Made by a program: the position numbers and the translations under genes. The notes under the pieces were generated by a model that was not told the origin of the DNA, made no database searches, and was given only the letters and a program-made list of their open reading frames with translations. A stretch of 64,000 nucleotides of DNA from Camarhynchus parvulus. Its lineage: Eukaryota > Chordata > Aves > Passeriformes > Thraupidae. This document shows, one piece after another, positions 44,396 through 55,479 of the stretch; position 1 is the first letter of the stretch, and each line of letters starts with the position of its first letter. Location: assembly GCF_901933205.1 (NCBI RefSeq), contig NC_044590.1, positions 13,357,501 through 13,421,500 on the forward strand. Reading direction: 5' to 3'.

Positions 44396-45012
44396 TGGGG
44401 TGCTTTGCTGAAGCCCAGGCTAGCTGACAGCACAAGCCAGCAGTCAGTGGGGTGGCAGCCTGCAGGCAGGAGCGTCTGCTCTGGATCCAAGGCTGGCTCG
44501 CCAAGGCTGCCACCTAGGGCAACCTCCCACGGCTGGAGGTGGGGAGGCGTCGCCCTTGGACATGAGCTGAAGAAGCCCCAACTGGCCGACAGAAATGCAG
44601 AGACAGGCAGAAGTCCGCTGCAGAGTTTGATTGTTATAACCAAGGGAGGAGCAAGCAGGCAACTGCACTGAGCAAAGGGTGCACTGAGATTATAAAGGGA
44701 AGGTGTAAGAACTCTTAAAAAAAAAAACCAGTGGAAACCGCAGGTGGGAGGGTTCCAGTCCCTGATCCCAAGTCACGTCCCACCCCAAGACAAGGCTGGC
44801 TGGACCAGGATGGCCACCTGGAGGAGAGAACCAAGAGTCACCAAGGAACTGGAGGGGCTTGGGTGAATCCATAGCAACAAAGGAGGGGCAAAGGATTGAC
44901 ATAAAAAAGCAGAATACATTTGGGAGTGAAAAAACAACCAACTGTAAATTACATTGAGCATAAAACTGATATAACAGATAACTTAGAACAAATAAAGGAA
45001 CACACTACAACA
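44396..45012 (-). mobile_element. ERV-2 5' LTR
   Basis: Plus edges tggggtgct (44396) and actacaaca (45012), 617 bp. Nearly identical to the 3' LTR over 44405-44703 and 44940-45012, but the U3 between them is rearranged and about 160 bp shorter. Confidence 0.85.
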
Positions 45013-45150
45013 GAGTCTCAAGGTTTTCCCCAAAAAAAATATTTCCGGTGAAAACACAAAAAAAAAACGGGCCGTGTTTCCTTCCACAAAAAATTTCCTT
45101 TCCCAGACAAAAACCCTAAAACCACTTGCCCGGTGCCTCCAGTGAGGGAC
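45013..45150. other. homopolymer-rich, possibly error-prone stretch
   Basis: Repeated runs such as ccccaaaaaaaat and cacaaaaaaaaaac directly flank the ERV-2 LTR and look like read-error sequence. This may hide the target-site duplication. Confidence 0.4.
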
Positions 45151-45241
45151 TTTGAACCCCTGGGCTGTTATGCCTCCACAGTCTGAGCACAGCAAAGTCT
45201 CAGCTCTTCCTCCCAGGGCTTGGCATCTGCCGTGTCTCTGA

Positions 45242-45856
45242 GTGGCCACTGACCTGGCTGTGCCACAGGTCCTCGGGCTCTTTGTCCTGCCAAGGGTCAG
45301 CAGGTCATGGGCTCTTCCCTCGGGCTCCTGCCAGCCAGAGCTCAGGCTGGAGCTGGCAGTGCAGCTGCACCCTGAGCTACCTGCACCAGGTGTATTCCTC
45401 AGCACCTGTGCTTTGCAGCTGCTGAGGAACTGCACACAGGGCCTCCTACTCCGCACGCTGGAGCTGCTGGAGCTGCCTGAGCCCTGCCCCAGGTGCAGGT
45501 GCTGTGAACACGCTGCGGGGCTCACGGCCCCGGGGGCTGAGCAGGACTTGGGGCACAGGGAAGCTGGGGCACAGCCGATGCTGCTCCTCCCCTGGCCAAG
45601 ATGGAGAAGAGCTGCAGCTGGAGCGTGTGGCAGAAATGGCTTTGGGAGCCCAAGAACGGCTGCGTCCCTTGCTGTTTCCCAAGAGCCCCGTGGTGATCAA
45701 TCACTGCACCTCCAACAGATTGCTCTGCCTGTCTCCTGCCTTTGTGCAAAGAGCGAGGCTGGCAGGGCTCTGCAGTGTAAAAGCTGCCCCGAGGAAGCAG
45801 ACAGGCTGGAGGAATGGGCACCAGAGATCTCACCAAATCCAGCCAAGAAGGGGTAG
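45242..45856 (+). other. open frame of unknown meaning
   Basis: A 204-codon open frame in GC-rich DNA. A ttgcag|ctgctgagg to ccccag|gtgcag segment (near 45417-45492) could be an exon encoding LLRNCTQGLLLRTLELLELP. I do not recognise the protein and the splice borders are weak, so I do not call a gene. Confidence 0.2.
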
Positions 45857-45867
45857 GAAGTGAGAGT

Positions 45868-46500
45868 GTCACCAAACAGGAAAAAAGAAACTTATCGAAT
45901 ACCAATTTCATGTGAACAAGCAGATACTTCTTTATTCAGGTGCTGGGAACACAGAGATAACTCCTCTGGAAATGTGTTCCACTTAACAAACAAAACCCAC
46001 ATGAATCATCCTTTTTATATACTTTTTAAAAGCATCTAGTTCAGTGTGAAATAACAAACTTATCGTAAAGCACTGTTGCTGTTTTACATATAATGCATAT
46101 TAAGATACCGGCTTACTTAAATTTAACCAATGAAGTTTACATTGATCTGGTTCATTAACACTAGTATAAAAAATATAGTTAATAAAAGACGTTCATCAAT
46201 ATTCTTATTCTAAAACAATCATTGTACTTATTATTAAGTCATCAATATTCTTAAAATCATTGGTCATCTCTCCTGAGGTCTACTGACTGGAATCCTTAAT
46301 ATTAAAATGTAGATGGGAAGGATAGTGATTTCCAAGCAGTGTTACTGGTAAGCATGACTGCAACAGAAGGGGCCAGTAACTTCCTGGGGAGGTTTCTATA
46401 GTTACATTCCAAACACAGCACTCCTGATATTTCTATACCTTATATTTCACAATTGTCTACTTATAACCCTTTTATATTATCTGACTATTTGATCAAAACA
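45868..46500 (-). mobile_element. LTR-like AT-rich element
   Basis: The motif cttctttattcaggtgctggg (AATAAA plus a U5-like tail on the minus strand) near 45930 fits a reversed LTR. AT-rich sequence follows to about 46500. The borders are approximate. Confidence 0.4.
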
Positions 46501-46974
46501 TTCATAAGAAGAGCAGACAGGAGCAGCAGAAGCCAGGGCAGGGGAGATCAGGAAGGCAGCAGAGAGATGTCTGGGCTGAAAGGGATCCTGAGGAAAGGAG
46601 GGGAGAGGGCTTTCCCTCAGCCCATGCTTCTCTTCTGTTTCTCAAAACACGATCAAGGAATCTCATGTTGCCAGGGATGGGCCAAATATCCAGTGCGCTG
46701 CAATTTCCCCAGTTGTGGCTGCTTGGCCATGACAAGGAAGAAGGTCTAAAAAGGGAAAGGGGGAAAAGCAGCCCCCAACCTGGGCATCTTTGGAGAGGCA
46801 ATTCCTCCCATTCCTTCCTGTTGGTGAGGAAGCTCTGCCTGACAGAATGACACGACAGGGGAGGGGGAAGGGGCCTGTGGACAGGAGCTCTCACACCTGG
46901 GTCACACGGAGGGGGTGGCCCACAGCGCTGTCCAAAGGAGCCTCCAGGTGGCCCCCCTCCCCCCAGGCGTGGTG

Positions 46975-47050
46975 GGCAGCTTCCATGTGACACAATGTCA
47001 GCACATGATGTGACAATGCGGGGATGTGACATCACCATGATGTAACAATG
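46975..47050 (+). promoter_or_regulatory. cluster of CRE-like sites upstream of the FSIP2-like gene
   Basis: Within 60 bp are tgatgtgaca, gtgacatca and tgatgtaaca, each one or two bases from the cAMP-response element tgacgtca. CREM-driven testis genes often have such sites. The link to this gene is inference from position. Confidence 0.35.
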
Positions 47051-47182
47051 CCCCATCGCTGGGAAACCTCTGGAGCACGAGGAGTCAGCGTGGGATTGCA
47101 GCACCAACCGAGAGCTCTTGGAAGGAGCTGTGGAGCTCCATCTCACTGCTGGTGTCCTGACAAAAGGCAGAGGCACTGCTGA

Positions 47183-50100
47183 GTGCACTGGCAATTACAG
47201 GGAGGAGAGCAGTGGGCTGAGAGAGAGAGCTTAGCTGGTAAGCCTGGGGCTTGGGGGTCTGCTCCAGGGACCCTCAAGACTCTCAGCTCCTTCTCTTGCA
47301 CTTGCTGTGCGGGAGGCTTATTGAGCTACTGCCCATGTCTTCACAGACTGGCTGCCCCAGAACTCCACATCTGGGAGACTGAGCCACCAGGCTGATGGAT
47401 CCTACCTGCTAGACCTCCCACTTGGAGTCAAGATCTATGTGAACCCCAAGTCCAAGTTTGTCTTCTGCAGGGGAAAGCTGGGGGAAAAGGTAAAGGAAGT
47501 AAAAGAGTGCAGGAAAGCTCTCCTCTTTCAGGGGGTCCCCATCATGCACAGAGTTCTTGTGGCCACCTCCTCTACAGCAGGGGCTGCAGCCCTACAGTCA
47601 GGCAGGGCTGGGCAGCAGAGGGAAGCTCCAGGTTCCCTAGAACACAGAGAAGAAGCACTTGTCAGTCTCCTCACTGGTTTCTGGCACTGTGCATGTATGT
47701 GGCTGGGCCCCTGCATGCAGTAGGCAGCTGTGTTTGTCCTGGTGCCAGGGCAATGAGTCCCTCCAGCTGATCCTGCCATGTCGAGTCAGGCTCTGGTGCA
47801 CCTTTGAGGGACACTTCCACCTTCTCCTGCTTATTCTGTTGGCATATTTGGAAGAGCTTGGGTTTTCCTGGTTGGGGAATGCACACACTGTCCTCCTCCT
47901 CCTCCCCCTCCAGCTTGCACTGGACCTTCCCAAGGCAGAGACTTGCCAGGGGCCAAGGCAGAGGCAGCTGACACAGCCCTTGAGCCTGCCTAACCTGAGG
48001 AGACTGGCTTCATCCACTCTCCACTGGCTGCATTTGAAGCACTGGGCCTGACCTTTACAGTTGTGGGTGGGTCAGCAGTTCCTCCTGATGGCCTAAGGTG
48101 TCTATTTGCTGCTGGGGTTTGTCTTCTGTCCCTCAGCCCATCCCATCGCAGCCCAGCCTGGCCCAGCACAGCCCTGCAGCCTTTCTGTGAGGGTCTCTGA
48201 AGACCAACACTCTTTTCTGTCCTTCTGAAGACACAAAGTACCTTGCTCTTCTCACAAGTACCGCATGGCACCTCTTTGCTGCTCTCCTGCCTCCTTCATA
48301 CTCTGGGAAATGTCTCTTACAGCTTCATGGGCTATCTCCTTCTTTCAATCTGGATGATCCCTACATGCACCACCTGAACCTGCAATACAACTGCCTGCAT
48401 GACCCCCACCTTCAGGACTACCACAAGCGCAAGGACATCTTGCGGATGCTGAAGAAACAGGGCTGTGTCACCAGTGAAAACAAGGTAGGTTTGGACATCA
48501 GGCTGATCAAGAACAGCCCTCTTCAAGCCCTTGCTGCAGCTGCTGCTGCTGCCAGAGGACAGGGCTGTGCATTGGTGTCCCTGGGAGCAGAAGCAGCGCC
48601 AACATCCCCCTGGAGAGCCCCAGACCTGCCCTTCTCAGCCTGCCCCACGCTGCCTGTTCAGCCCTGGCTGGGGGGACAGCAGTGGCCCCAACACCAGGGT
48701 ATGGGGGGAGGGCTTGGGGGCAGCTCCTCTCCCACTGGGCTCAGGCTGTTTTGGGGAAGGCCGACTGCATGGCTTGACAGTTTTTGGGGGATTCTGCCCT
48801 CATCCCTCCATAGGTGATTTGCACTGTGAAGGAGTTCAACGAGTACAGGCAGTACCTGACCAGGATCAAGACGGAGTTAGAGCAGATGTTGAGGGAAGAG
48901 GTAGGCAAAGCGTTGTGTTCAGGGCACGGGACTGTGCAGGGAAGTGCTGCTGGGCCAGGCGCTGTGGCGGGGAAAGGACTCCAGGCTGGGAGCTGAGCCA
49001 GCACAGGGCACTGAGCTGGGCACGGGCAGCAGGGCCATGTGCAGGCACACACCGTGCTGAGGGAAGCCCTTCTCCCCTGCCCTCGTGGCCTGGCTGAAGC
49101 AGAGTGCTGGCCTGGGCCTGCGGGAATCCTCAGCATGCAGGGGCTGAGTGCTTGTCCAGGCACCATGACCCACAACCTGGTGTCACCTTTCAAAAAGGGT
49201 TTCTGCCACTTTTGGCCACATTAAAGGGTGGCCCCAAACTGCTGGGAACCACTGACACTTCCTGCTGGGCAGAGTGGCAGCTGCAGCCTCAGAAACCTTC
49301 TTGCCCACCTCCACAGAACAGCAAAGAGACCGTCCGGAAATCAGGGAGATTCAGAAGAGGGAAAGGAGCTTTAGACAAGGGCCAAACCCACTCCACAGCT
49401 GAGCTGGGTCAGAAAGATGCCAGCAGAGCTGCTGACTCCCAGCAGAAGCCAGACAACACTGCTGACAGCCTCTTTAAAGCTGTCTTTGAGCAGCTGACTG
49501 CAGCAGAAGCCCAGAAGCTCCAAGAGCTGGTTGAGACTGTTGTGCACGAAGTCTTTGGGAGGCTCAGGGTTCCTCGGGATCACTATGTCAACTTTTTAAG
49601 GAGGGCTGCCAGGAGGATCAGAGGAATAGTTTTTGGCGGCCTAGTGAGAACAGAGACACCTCCAGACCACCGTCAAGAAATGGAACTGGTGGCCAAGGAG
49701 CTTATAGCGACAGTGTTGGAGATCTTGGGGGACCATCTGGAGACCAAAGCTTCCGAGCAAGGGAGGGCAGCCCAGCAGAAGGAGCAGCCTATTGATGGAG
49801 GAGCTGCCCAAGCAGACACATCCAAGGAAGCTGAAACAGACAGAGCACGGTTACATGCTTGCCTTGACAAACTCACCACACAAGTTGTTAAGAATGTTCG
49901 CGGCCTCTTGAAATCCTTGCTAGCTTCTCAGTTTGAAGAAGACTCCAGCTGTGAGTACACCGAAATCCTGACGCTTCCCAAGGGTAAGGTGTCCAACAGA
50001 CAGATGGAACCAGCAATCTCTGGATCATCCGAAGAACAAAGCAAGGAAGAAAGCACAGGAGTAAAGCTGCCTGCCTTAGGACCACAGCTCCATGCAGAAG

Positions 50101-50465
50101 GGACTGGCTATGCCAAAACCATGGAGCCTGAGGATTCTGCAATGGCGAAGGAGAGCTTGGTGAGAGAAGCAAATCCAGCAACTTCAGGCAACACTATGGA
50201 TATAAGGACCATTGCAAATCAGATTGTTCAGTCTCTGTTGGACCAGATTGGTCAGCATGAGCCTTCACCTACCCCCAGACAGAATTTTCAAGGACCTGTC
50301 CCAAGCCCGGCCACATCCCAAGGTGGAGAGGAGAGCTCTGCTGCTGAGGACAGCCTCCCCTCCGTGGACCCACAGTTTTCCCGACAGCCCACCCCTCCAG
50401 AGGGTCCAAAGCCCCCTGCCCAGGCCAGAGCACGGCGCAGATCAATGCACCTAAAGTTCGCCTGA
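47183..50465 (+). CDS. FSIP2-like protein (fibrous sheath-interacting protein 2 family), short form
   Basis: FSIP2 binds AKAP4 in the fibrous sheath of the sperm tail. Exons: leader ending at 47237, 47347-47489, 48323-48484, 48814-48900 and last exon 49317-50465. Phases agree throughout. The N-terminal signature is clear: LLDLPLGVKIYV, FNLDDPY, LHDPHLQDYHKRKDILRMLKK and NEYRQYLTRIK all match FSIP2 in order. The last exon (382 codons) has FEQLTAAEAQKLQELVETVV and a second helical unit VAKELIATVLEILG, then a Ser/Pro-rich tail ending in stop at 50463-50465. Mammalian FSIP2 has about 7,000 residues; this is about 510, so most of the giant middle is absent. No in-frame ATG is visible in the leader or the second exon; the start codon is unresolved. 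Confidence 0.75.
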
Positions 50466-50534
50466 GGCGAGTGAGGCATGCGGCAGGAGAGCTGAAAGGC
50501 CTCTAGACAGCAAACTTGATACCCTTGTTCTGTC

Positions 50535-50540
50535 AATAAA
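50535..50540 (+). terminator. poly(A) signal of the FSIP2-like gene
   Basis: AATAAA 70 bp after the stop, followed by a GT/T-rich stretch (gtgtttactc), the normal layout for cleavage and polyadenylation. Confidence 0.75.
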
Positions 50541-51179
50541 GTGTTTACTCCTAAAGCCTTGCTTGTGCTTCCTCCTACCCAGGCCAAAGTGCATCTGCTC
50601 CTCTTCCCTTCTACAGCCTCAGCCACACTGCAAGCCAATTCTACTGAGCTAGGGAGGCAAGGAGTAGCCAGCATTTTCGTCTTGTACAGCAAGCTTTGCT
50701 GTCAGGTGCATGGGGGGATGCATTCCATTGGAGGCAGCCTGGCTTTCACCTTGTGTGAAGGACAATGATGTCTTTGCCTTGCAATCCTTTTTGTAGGGCC
50801 CTTTCTGCTCAGGCCAAGCTGCCCCAGAAGCTCTGCACAAGCACTTGCTATCGCTGTGCTGGGGATCAACAGCAGCAGCTGCATCTGGGCACTGCTCTGC
50901 CACCTTCGGGTCTCACCTGCCCCAAGGAAGGAGGCAGGGAAAAGGTGGTGGCCCGAAGCTAGTTCTGAGTTTTCTCCTTTTTTTCACACCCTGTCCTGGA
51001 TTGGAATGGCCAACCCACATCCCCATGGGGTAGTGTAACACAGCTGCTCAGCAGTGGTGGTCTGTGAGTGAGGGCTGCTCTGGCACAGCTGGTGGAACGG
51101 TGCCACTGCAGGGGGGTGAAACGGGCTGGAAGCTGGGATGCCAGAGCACAGCTGCCATCCAGGGCCTGTCCTTTCCCCA

Positions 51180-51545
51180 GGGGATGAGATAAGGAGCAGC
51201 TGGGAACTTAGGGAAGGCGGCGGCTCCCCGCCGCCTACCCCGCTGCTGGGGCTCGGCCTGCCCCGCAGGAAGGGCTTGGAGCCCGCCCAGCAGCCCCGGT
51301 CTGGCTCGGCAGGGCTCGTTCCATCTCCGGCCTCAGGCTGCGGGCAGGGCCCGGGGGAGTCGCAGCAGCCCCGGCCATGCCGCAGCTCCAGAGCGGAGAG
51401 GCCGAGGTGGCTCTGCGGGCGCTGCTCCCCTCGGGGCCGGGCAGGGCCTCACACAGGTCCCGCTCCTGCCGAGGCTGCCTCTCCTGTCCCTGGCTGCAGC
51501 CCGGGGTCCCTCAAGGCACGCGTGTCCCGCATTTACCTCATCAAC
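51180..51545 (+). promoter_or_regulatory. CpG-rich block, possible promoter
   Basis: CG-dense sequence with a candidate ATG at 51377 (MPQLQSGEAEVALRALL) and a possible GT donor near 51455. It ends shortly before a CR1 insertion and no downstream exon is visible. It may be a promoter remnant. Confidence 0.35.
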
Positions 51546-51604
51546 GTGTGTGAATATCTAAAGAGGCAGAGGCTGGAGCCAGGCCCTGCTCTGCAGTGCC
51601 CAGC

Positions 51605-51875
51605 AGTGGGACAAGAGGCAACAGGCAGAAACTCTTAACCAGAAAGTTCTACCTGAACATGAGGAAGAAACTCTTTCCCGTTCGAAAACTGAGCACAGGA
51701 ACAGACTGCCCAGAGAGGGTGTGGAGTCTCCCTCACCGGAGATATTCCAGAACTGTCTGGACACAATCCTATGCCACCTGCTCTGGGATGACCCCTGTTG
51801 AGCAGGGAAGTTGGACCAGATGAGCCACTGCGGTCCTTTCCAGCCTGACCTGTCCTGGGATTCTGTGGGAGCAGG
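51605..51875 (+). mobile_element. CR1 LINE 3' end
   Basis: Encodes the end of CR1 ORF2 in decayed form (aagttctacctgaacatgag, agaggtgtggagtctcc type blocks) and closes with the ggaccagatga and gggattctgtggga tail. Confidence 0.85.
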
Positions 51876-51980
51876 AGTCTGGTGGTATCATCAGCCCCTC
51901 ATCCCAGCCTAGGGAGCTGTGGCACTGTCAGGCCAGTGTGCAGCTGCTTGCCCTGCCCTGAAGGTAGGTTACAGGGAAGA

Positions 51981-52428
51981 TGTTGCCAAGCAAGCGAAAT
52001 TAGGTACTAGAAATACTCGCTTGCTAAGTTTGCACAGTTTTATTGCAACTTTGCGGCTTTCAGACAATTTGATGTGTTTTGCTCTGTAAAAAATACACAG
52101 TCACCAATAAAACTGAACAAGGACATCAAAGTAAAACTATTTATCAATATAAATGAGTCCTCTGAGTTGGATGTGTCTCACTGAGGAGGCACACCTCCCC
52201 CTAAAACGCACACACTTTTACACCCTTCCCCAGCCAGTGGCGGTCCCTGTCCCCTTTCCCACTGGCTGGGTTTTCAATAACTCACATTCTTTCCAACCAC
52301 CTACCACGCTCAAACCAACAGCTCCTTTCCTCTCCCCTTTCTCTCCCTAGTGATAAGCTACATCTTTGCCTATGTGAAATACGTGTACATTCTTATGGCT
52401 GAAGCAAAACGTTATTTTATCCCTCACA
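51981..52428 (-). mobile_element. LTR (3' LTR of ERV-3?)
   Basis: Edges tgttgccaag (51981) and ccctcaca (52428). AATAAA lies on the minus strand at about 52030. A polypurine tract adjoins on the right. It does not match the LTR at 55061. Confidence 0.7.
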
Positions 52429-52430
52429 AT

Positions 52431-55055
52431 CCACCCCCTTTTTATTTATCACCTTTTTGCTGAAGCCTTTGGTTTGTTTATCTGTCTGGCTGTTGCAGGC
52501 CAGTCCCTGTTTGTGAAATGTAATTCAGATGTAACAATTATACTCCAGTCCTAGTATTTTGCAAACTCTTGTTTGTGCTGAGCTATGCTTATTCCAAACT
52601 TTTAAGTTTGCATTTCACACTGAGGCCCATAGCTTTGCTCTAATGTGTGTAGAAAAAGCTGTAGGTCTTCTTATTTCTCTCTTTCTTGATCTTGCCTCGT
52701 TAGGACCATAATCTTCTGGATTTCTATTCTTTGACTAGCATCATTTGTTTCAGGAGCTGGCAATCCTTCCTCTCTTCCCAGATAAGGTAATCCAAATAGT
52801 ATTTCCTAAGGAGATACTCCTATATCCTTCCTGGGAGTGGTTCTAATTCTTAGTAATGCTAAAGGTAAAAATTTGGTCCGTGGTAGTTTAGCTTCTATCA
52901 TGAATTTACTTATATGGGTTTCAATTGTAGCATTCATCCTTTCAACACATCCCAAAGTTTGCCAAGGAGTGTGGAAGTTCCAATTTATGTCTAAAACCAC
53001 ACAGAGAGTCTGTGAGATTTCTGAGGTGAAGTAAGTCCCCTTATTGAAGTATATCCTCTTGATTACTCCATATCCAGGAATTATCAGTTCTAACAGAATT
53101 TTAGCCACCTTATAGGTGGTAGCAGTTGCAATGGGAAAAGCCTCTACCCAGTGAGTGAGATGACTGACTATTAGCAGTAGGTATCTCCATTGCTGTTCCT
53201 TGGGGAGTTCAGTACAACTTACCTGTATATTCTGAAAGATCTAAGAGCCAAGGTCCTTCCCCTGCTGTGGGTTTTTCTCATCACTTTCTTATTTATCTTT
53301 TGACAAATCAAGCATTCTTCAGTCACATGTTTGGCTACTGTGTAAACTCCCACACAGCAGTACGTTCTTAAAAACTGATCAGATAGTGCTTGAGTTTTCC
53401 GGTGTGTTTCCTTGGTATAGCTTAATTAATTTCTCTAGTAATGGCTTTATTCAATATTTGCCTCCCATCTGGTAATAGCCACGTTCCTTCCTGAGTCTTT
53501 ACACCTCCTATCTTCTCTAAGAATTCCTCTTCCACCTTAGTAAACAATGGGAATTTTAGATCCTTTTTTTTTACTTTGCTGCTAGGTATTAAAGCCAGCA
53601 TTTTGTTGGGTTTTTTTTCCATGGTGGCTTCCTTAGCTAGTTCATCAGCCAACTGATTTCCTCTTATTTCCAGAGTCCCTTCTTCCTGATGCGCCATTAC
53701 ATGAACTACAACAATCTCCTCTGGCAAATCAAGAGCTTCCAGAACTTCAAAGACTACTTGCTCATGTAATAATTCCTTCTCTCTAGAGAAAATTAATCCA
53801 TGCTCTTTCCAGATATTCCCAAAATTTTTACTTAGTTCACCACAGGGAAAAGGAATCCTTCCCCTTTAACTCCAATTATTTTGGTCTGCTCAGTTCCTCT
53901 CTCACATACTTGTGGGATTTTAATTATACTCAATCTCTCAGCCCCAAATCTACCATAAATATATATATATTCTTCTTCCTGGGGTCCTAATTTTAAATTT
54001 ATCAAGGGCTCTTCATGGTATTTGGACCCCAGGAAGTAGAGCCTTTGACATCCCTAATCCTAAGAGTAATTTTCTGACTCCATTATTTGGAAAACTTTAA
54101 CTTTTTTGTGTAACACAGGACACTACTTTTTAAAGTGTCCCACCTTCCCACAATGGAAACACTTCCTGGGACCAGTCAGCCCTGCAACTAACTCTCACCC
54201 TCTTTCTTGGGGTGTCGTAAAATTGTTACTGCACAACTCTCTTTCCTCTGTCCACTAATCTTCCTCTCCCAGTCTCATCCTCAGGCTGTCATTTGACCAC
54301 TTGGTCTACCATTGCCACCATTAGCCTAGCTTTACTTTTCTGCTTTTCATAATCTCTCCTAACATACACTCTCTGGGCTCCCTATAGCAAATTCTTCAAT
54401 CCTCCTTCATGCTAATCCTCACCTCCTCTTAACTTCTTTGTATCAGGCCAGGCTTTAGTGACAAAATTAATTTTTAACAATTCCTGACCAGCATCACTCT
54501 CAGGAACAATTCCTGAATATTGCTGCATGTTCTTACTAAGCCTCTGTAGCCAGACAGTAGATGATTCATCTTTTTGCTGCTTATTTTCAAATGCCTTCTC
54601 AAAATTCTGCCCCTTTGGCACCGCTTCCTTTATTCCTCTGATAACTAGCCTCCTGTAATCAAATATACTATTTCTCCCTTCAACCATATTTTGGTCCGAG
54701 CTAGGTCTTACTATGGGAAACTTCTGCTGCCAAGTACATCTCTCTGTATGTTAAGTGGGTTTCCTCTCTCCTAAATTCTTACTCCTGCAGTCTGTATCAT
54801 TTGCCTTTCCTCTGGTGTGAATAAGCTCCCAAAAACAGACTGCATTTCATCCCAGGTATAGATACTTGGACCCAGAAACTGATCTAATTGTTCTGCCAAT
54901 CCTAAGGGGTCGTCTGACATCTTACTCATTTCTCTCTTAAATTCTCAAACTTCACCACTTGTCAGTGGTGCATTAACCTGCCCCCACCTTGTGCCCCATG
55001 CATACACACCTCTCAAAAGGGAACCATTATCGGTGTTGGTTCCTCACATGGGGCA
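52431..55055 (-). pseudogene. ERV-3: degraded gammaretrovirus-like gag-pol
   Basis: Right to left on the minus strand: capsid (VNAPLTSGEV near 54.97 kb, DDPLGLAEQLDQFLG, WDEM, then KGQNFEKAFENKQQKDES at 54687-54412); a zinc knuckle CFHCGKVGHFKK with a stop (about 54117-54163); a protease scrap; RNase H end (HVMAHQEEGTLEIRGNQLAD, 53727-53422); and integrase (NWNFHTPW, 53108-52806). RT is missing, and so is env. Many stops and frame breaks are present. A polypurine tract (minus of 52431-52446) precedes the LTR at 51981. Confidence 0.8.
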
Positions 55056-55479
55056 CCAATTGATGGTGGACTCTCAACTGATGCAACTGTCATACTCTCA
55101 TAAAAACTCTCATACCTTTCCCCTTATTGACAGTGGGCTTGAATGACTGATGCCAAAGATGGTGGCAAGCATCAGCCCTTTATTATCCTACAGTAAAACT
55201 TTCATACCTTCTCTCTGTAAAGTTCTCACAGCCAGCTCCATGCAACACTGACTCCTTCTCTCCTTCCTCCTTCTCTTCTTCCTACTTCTTCCACATGACT
55301 GGCCAACCCACATCCTTATTGGACATAGCTGCAACATTATTGGACACAGCTGCAACCTATTACAGGCAAGGCTGTTTCTGCTCTTTGGTAATTAGTACAG
55401 CTGGAACTCATCAGGGGCAAGATTGCCTACAGCACTATGTCTATCTCTTACAATCCATTGTCCCACAACTCCCCCTTTT

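Larger units (their letters stand above)
35912..45012 (-). mobile_element. ERV-2: near-complete endogenous retrovirus
   Basis: Minus-strand order is LTR, lysine-type primer site, gag, protease region, pol (RT, RNase H, integrase), env, polypurine tract, LTR, about 9.1 kb. The primer site is of the kind used by betaretroviruses, while env carries CX6CC like alpha- and gammaretroviral envelopes. At least four TGA and two TAA stops break the reading frames and one catalytic motif is changed, so it is not functional. No target-site duplication could be seen. Confidence 0.9.

Noticed and set aside
46502..47194. 230-codon minus-strand frame
   Set aside because: No homology, no splice context, low complexity; it lies in the likely promoter side of the FSIP2-like gene.
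55042..55059. Possible primer-binding site TGGTGCCCC beside the 55061 LTR
   Set aside because: The flank also reads as gag sequence and no matching tRNA came to mind, so a chance TGG is more likely.
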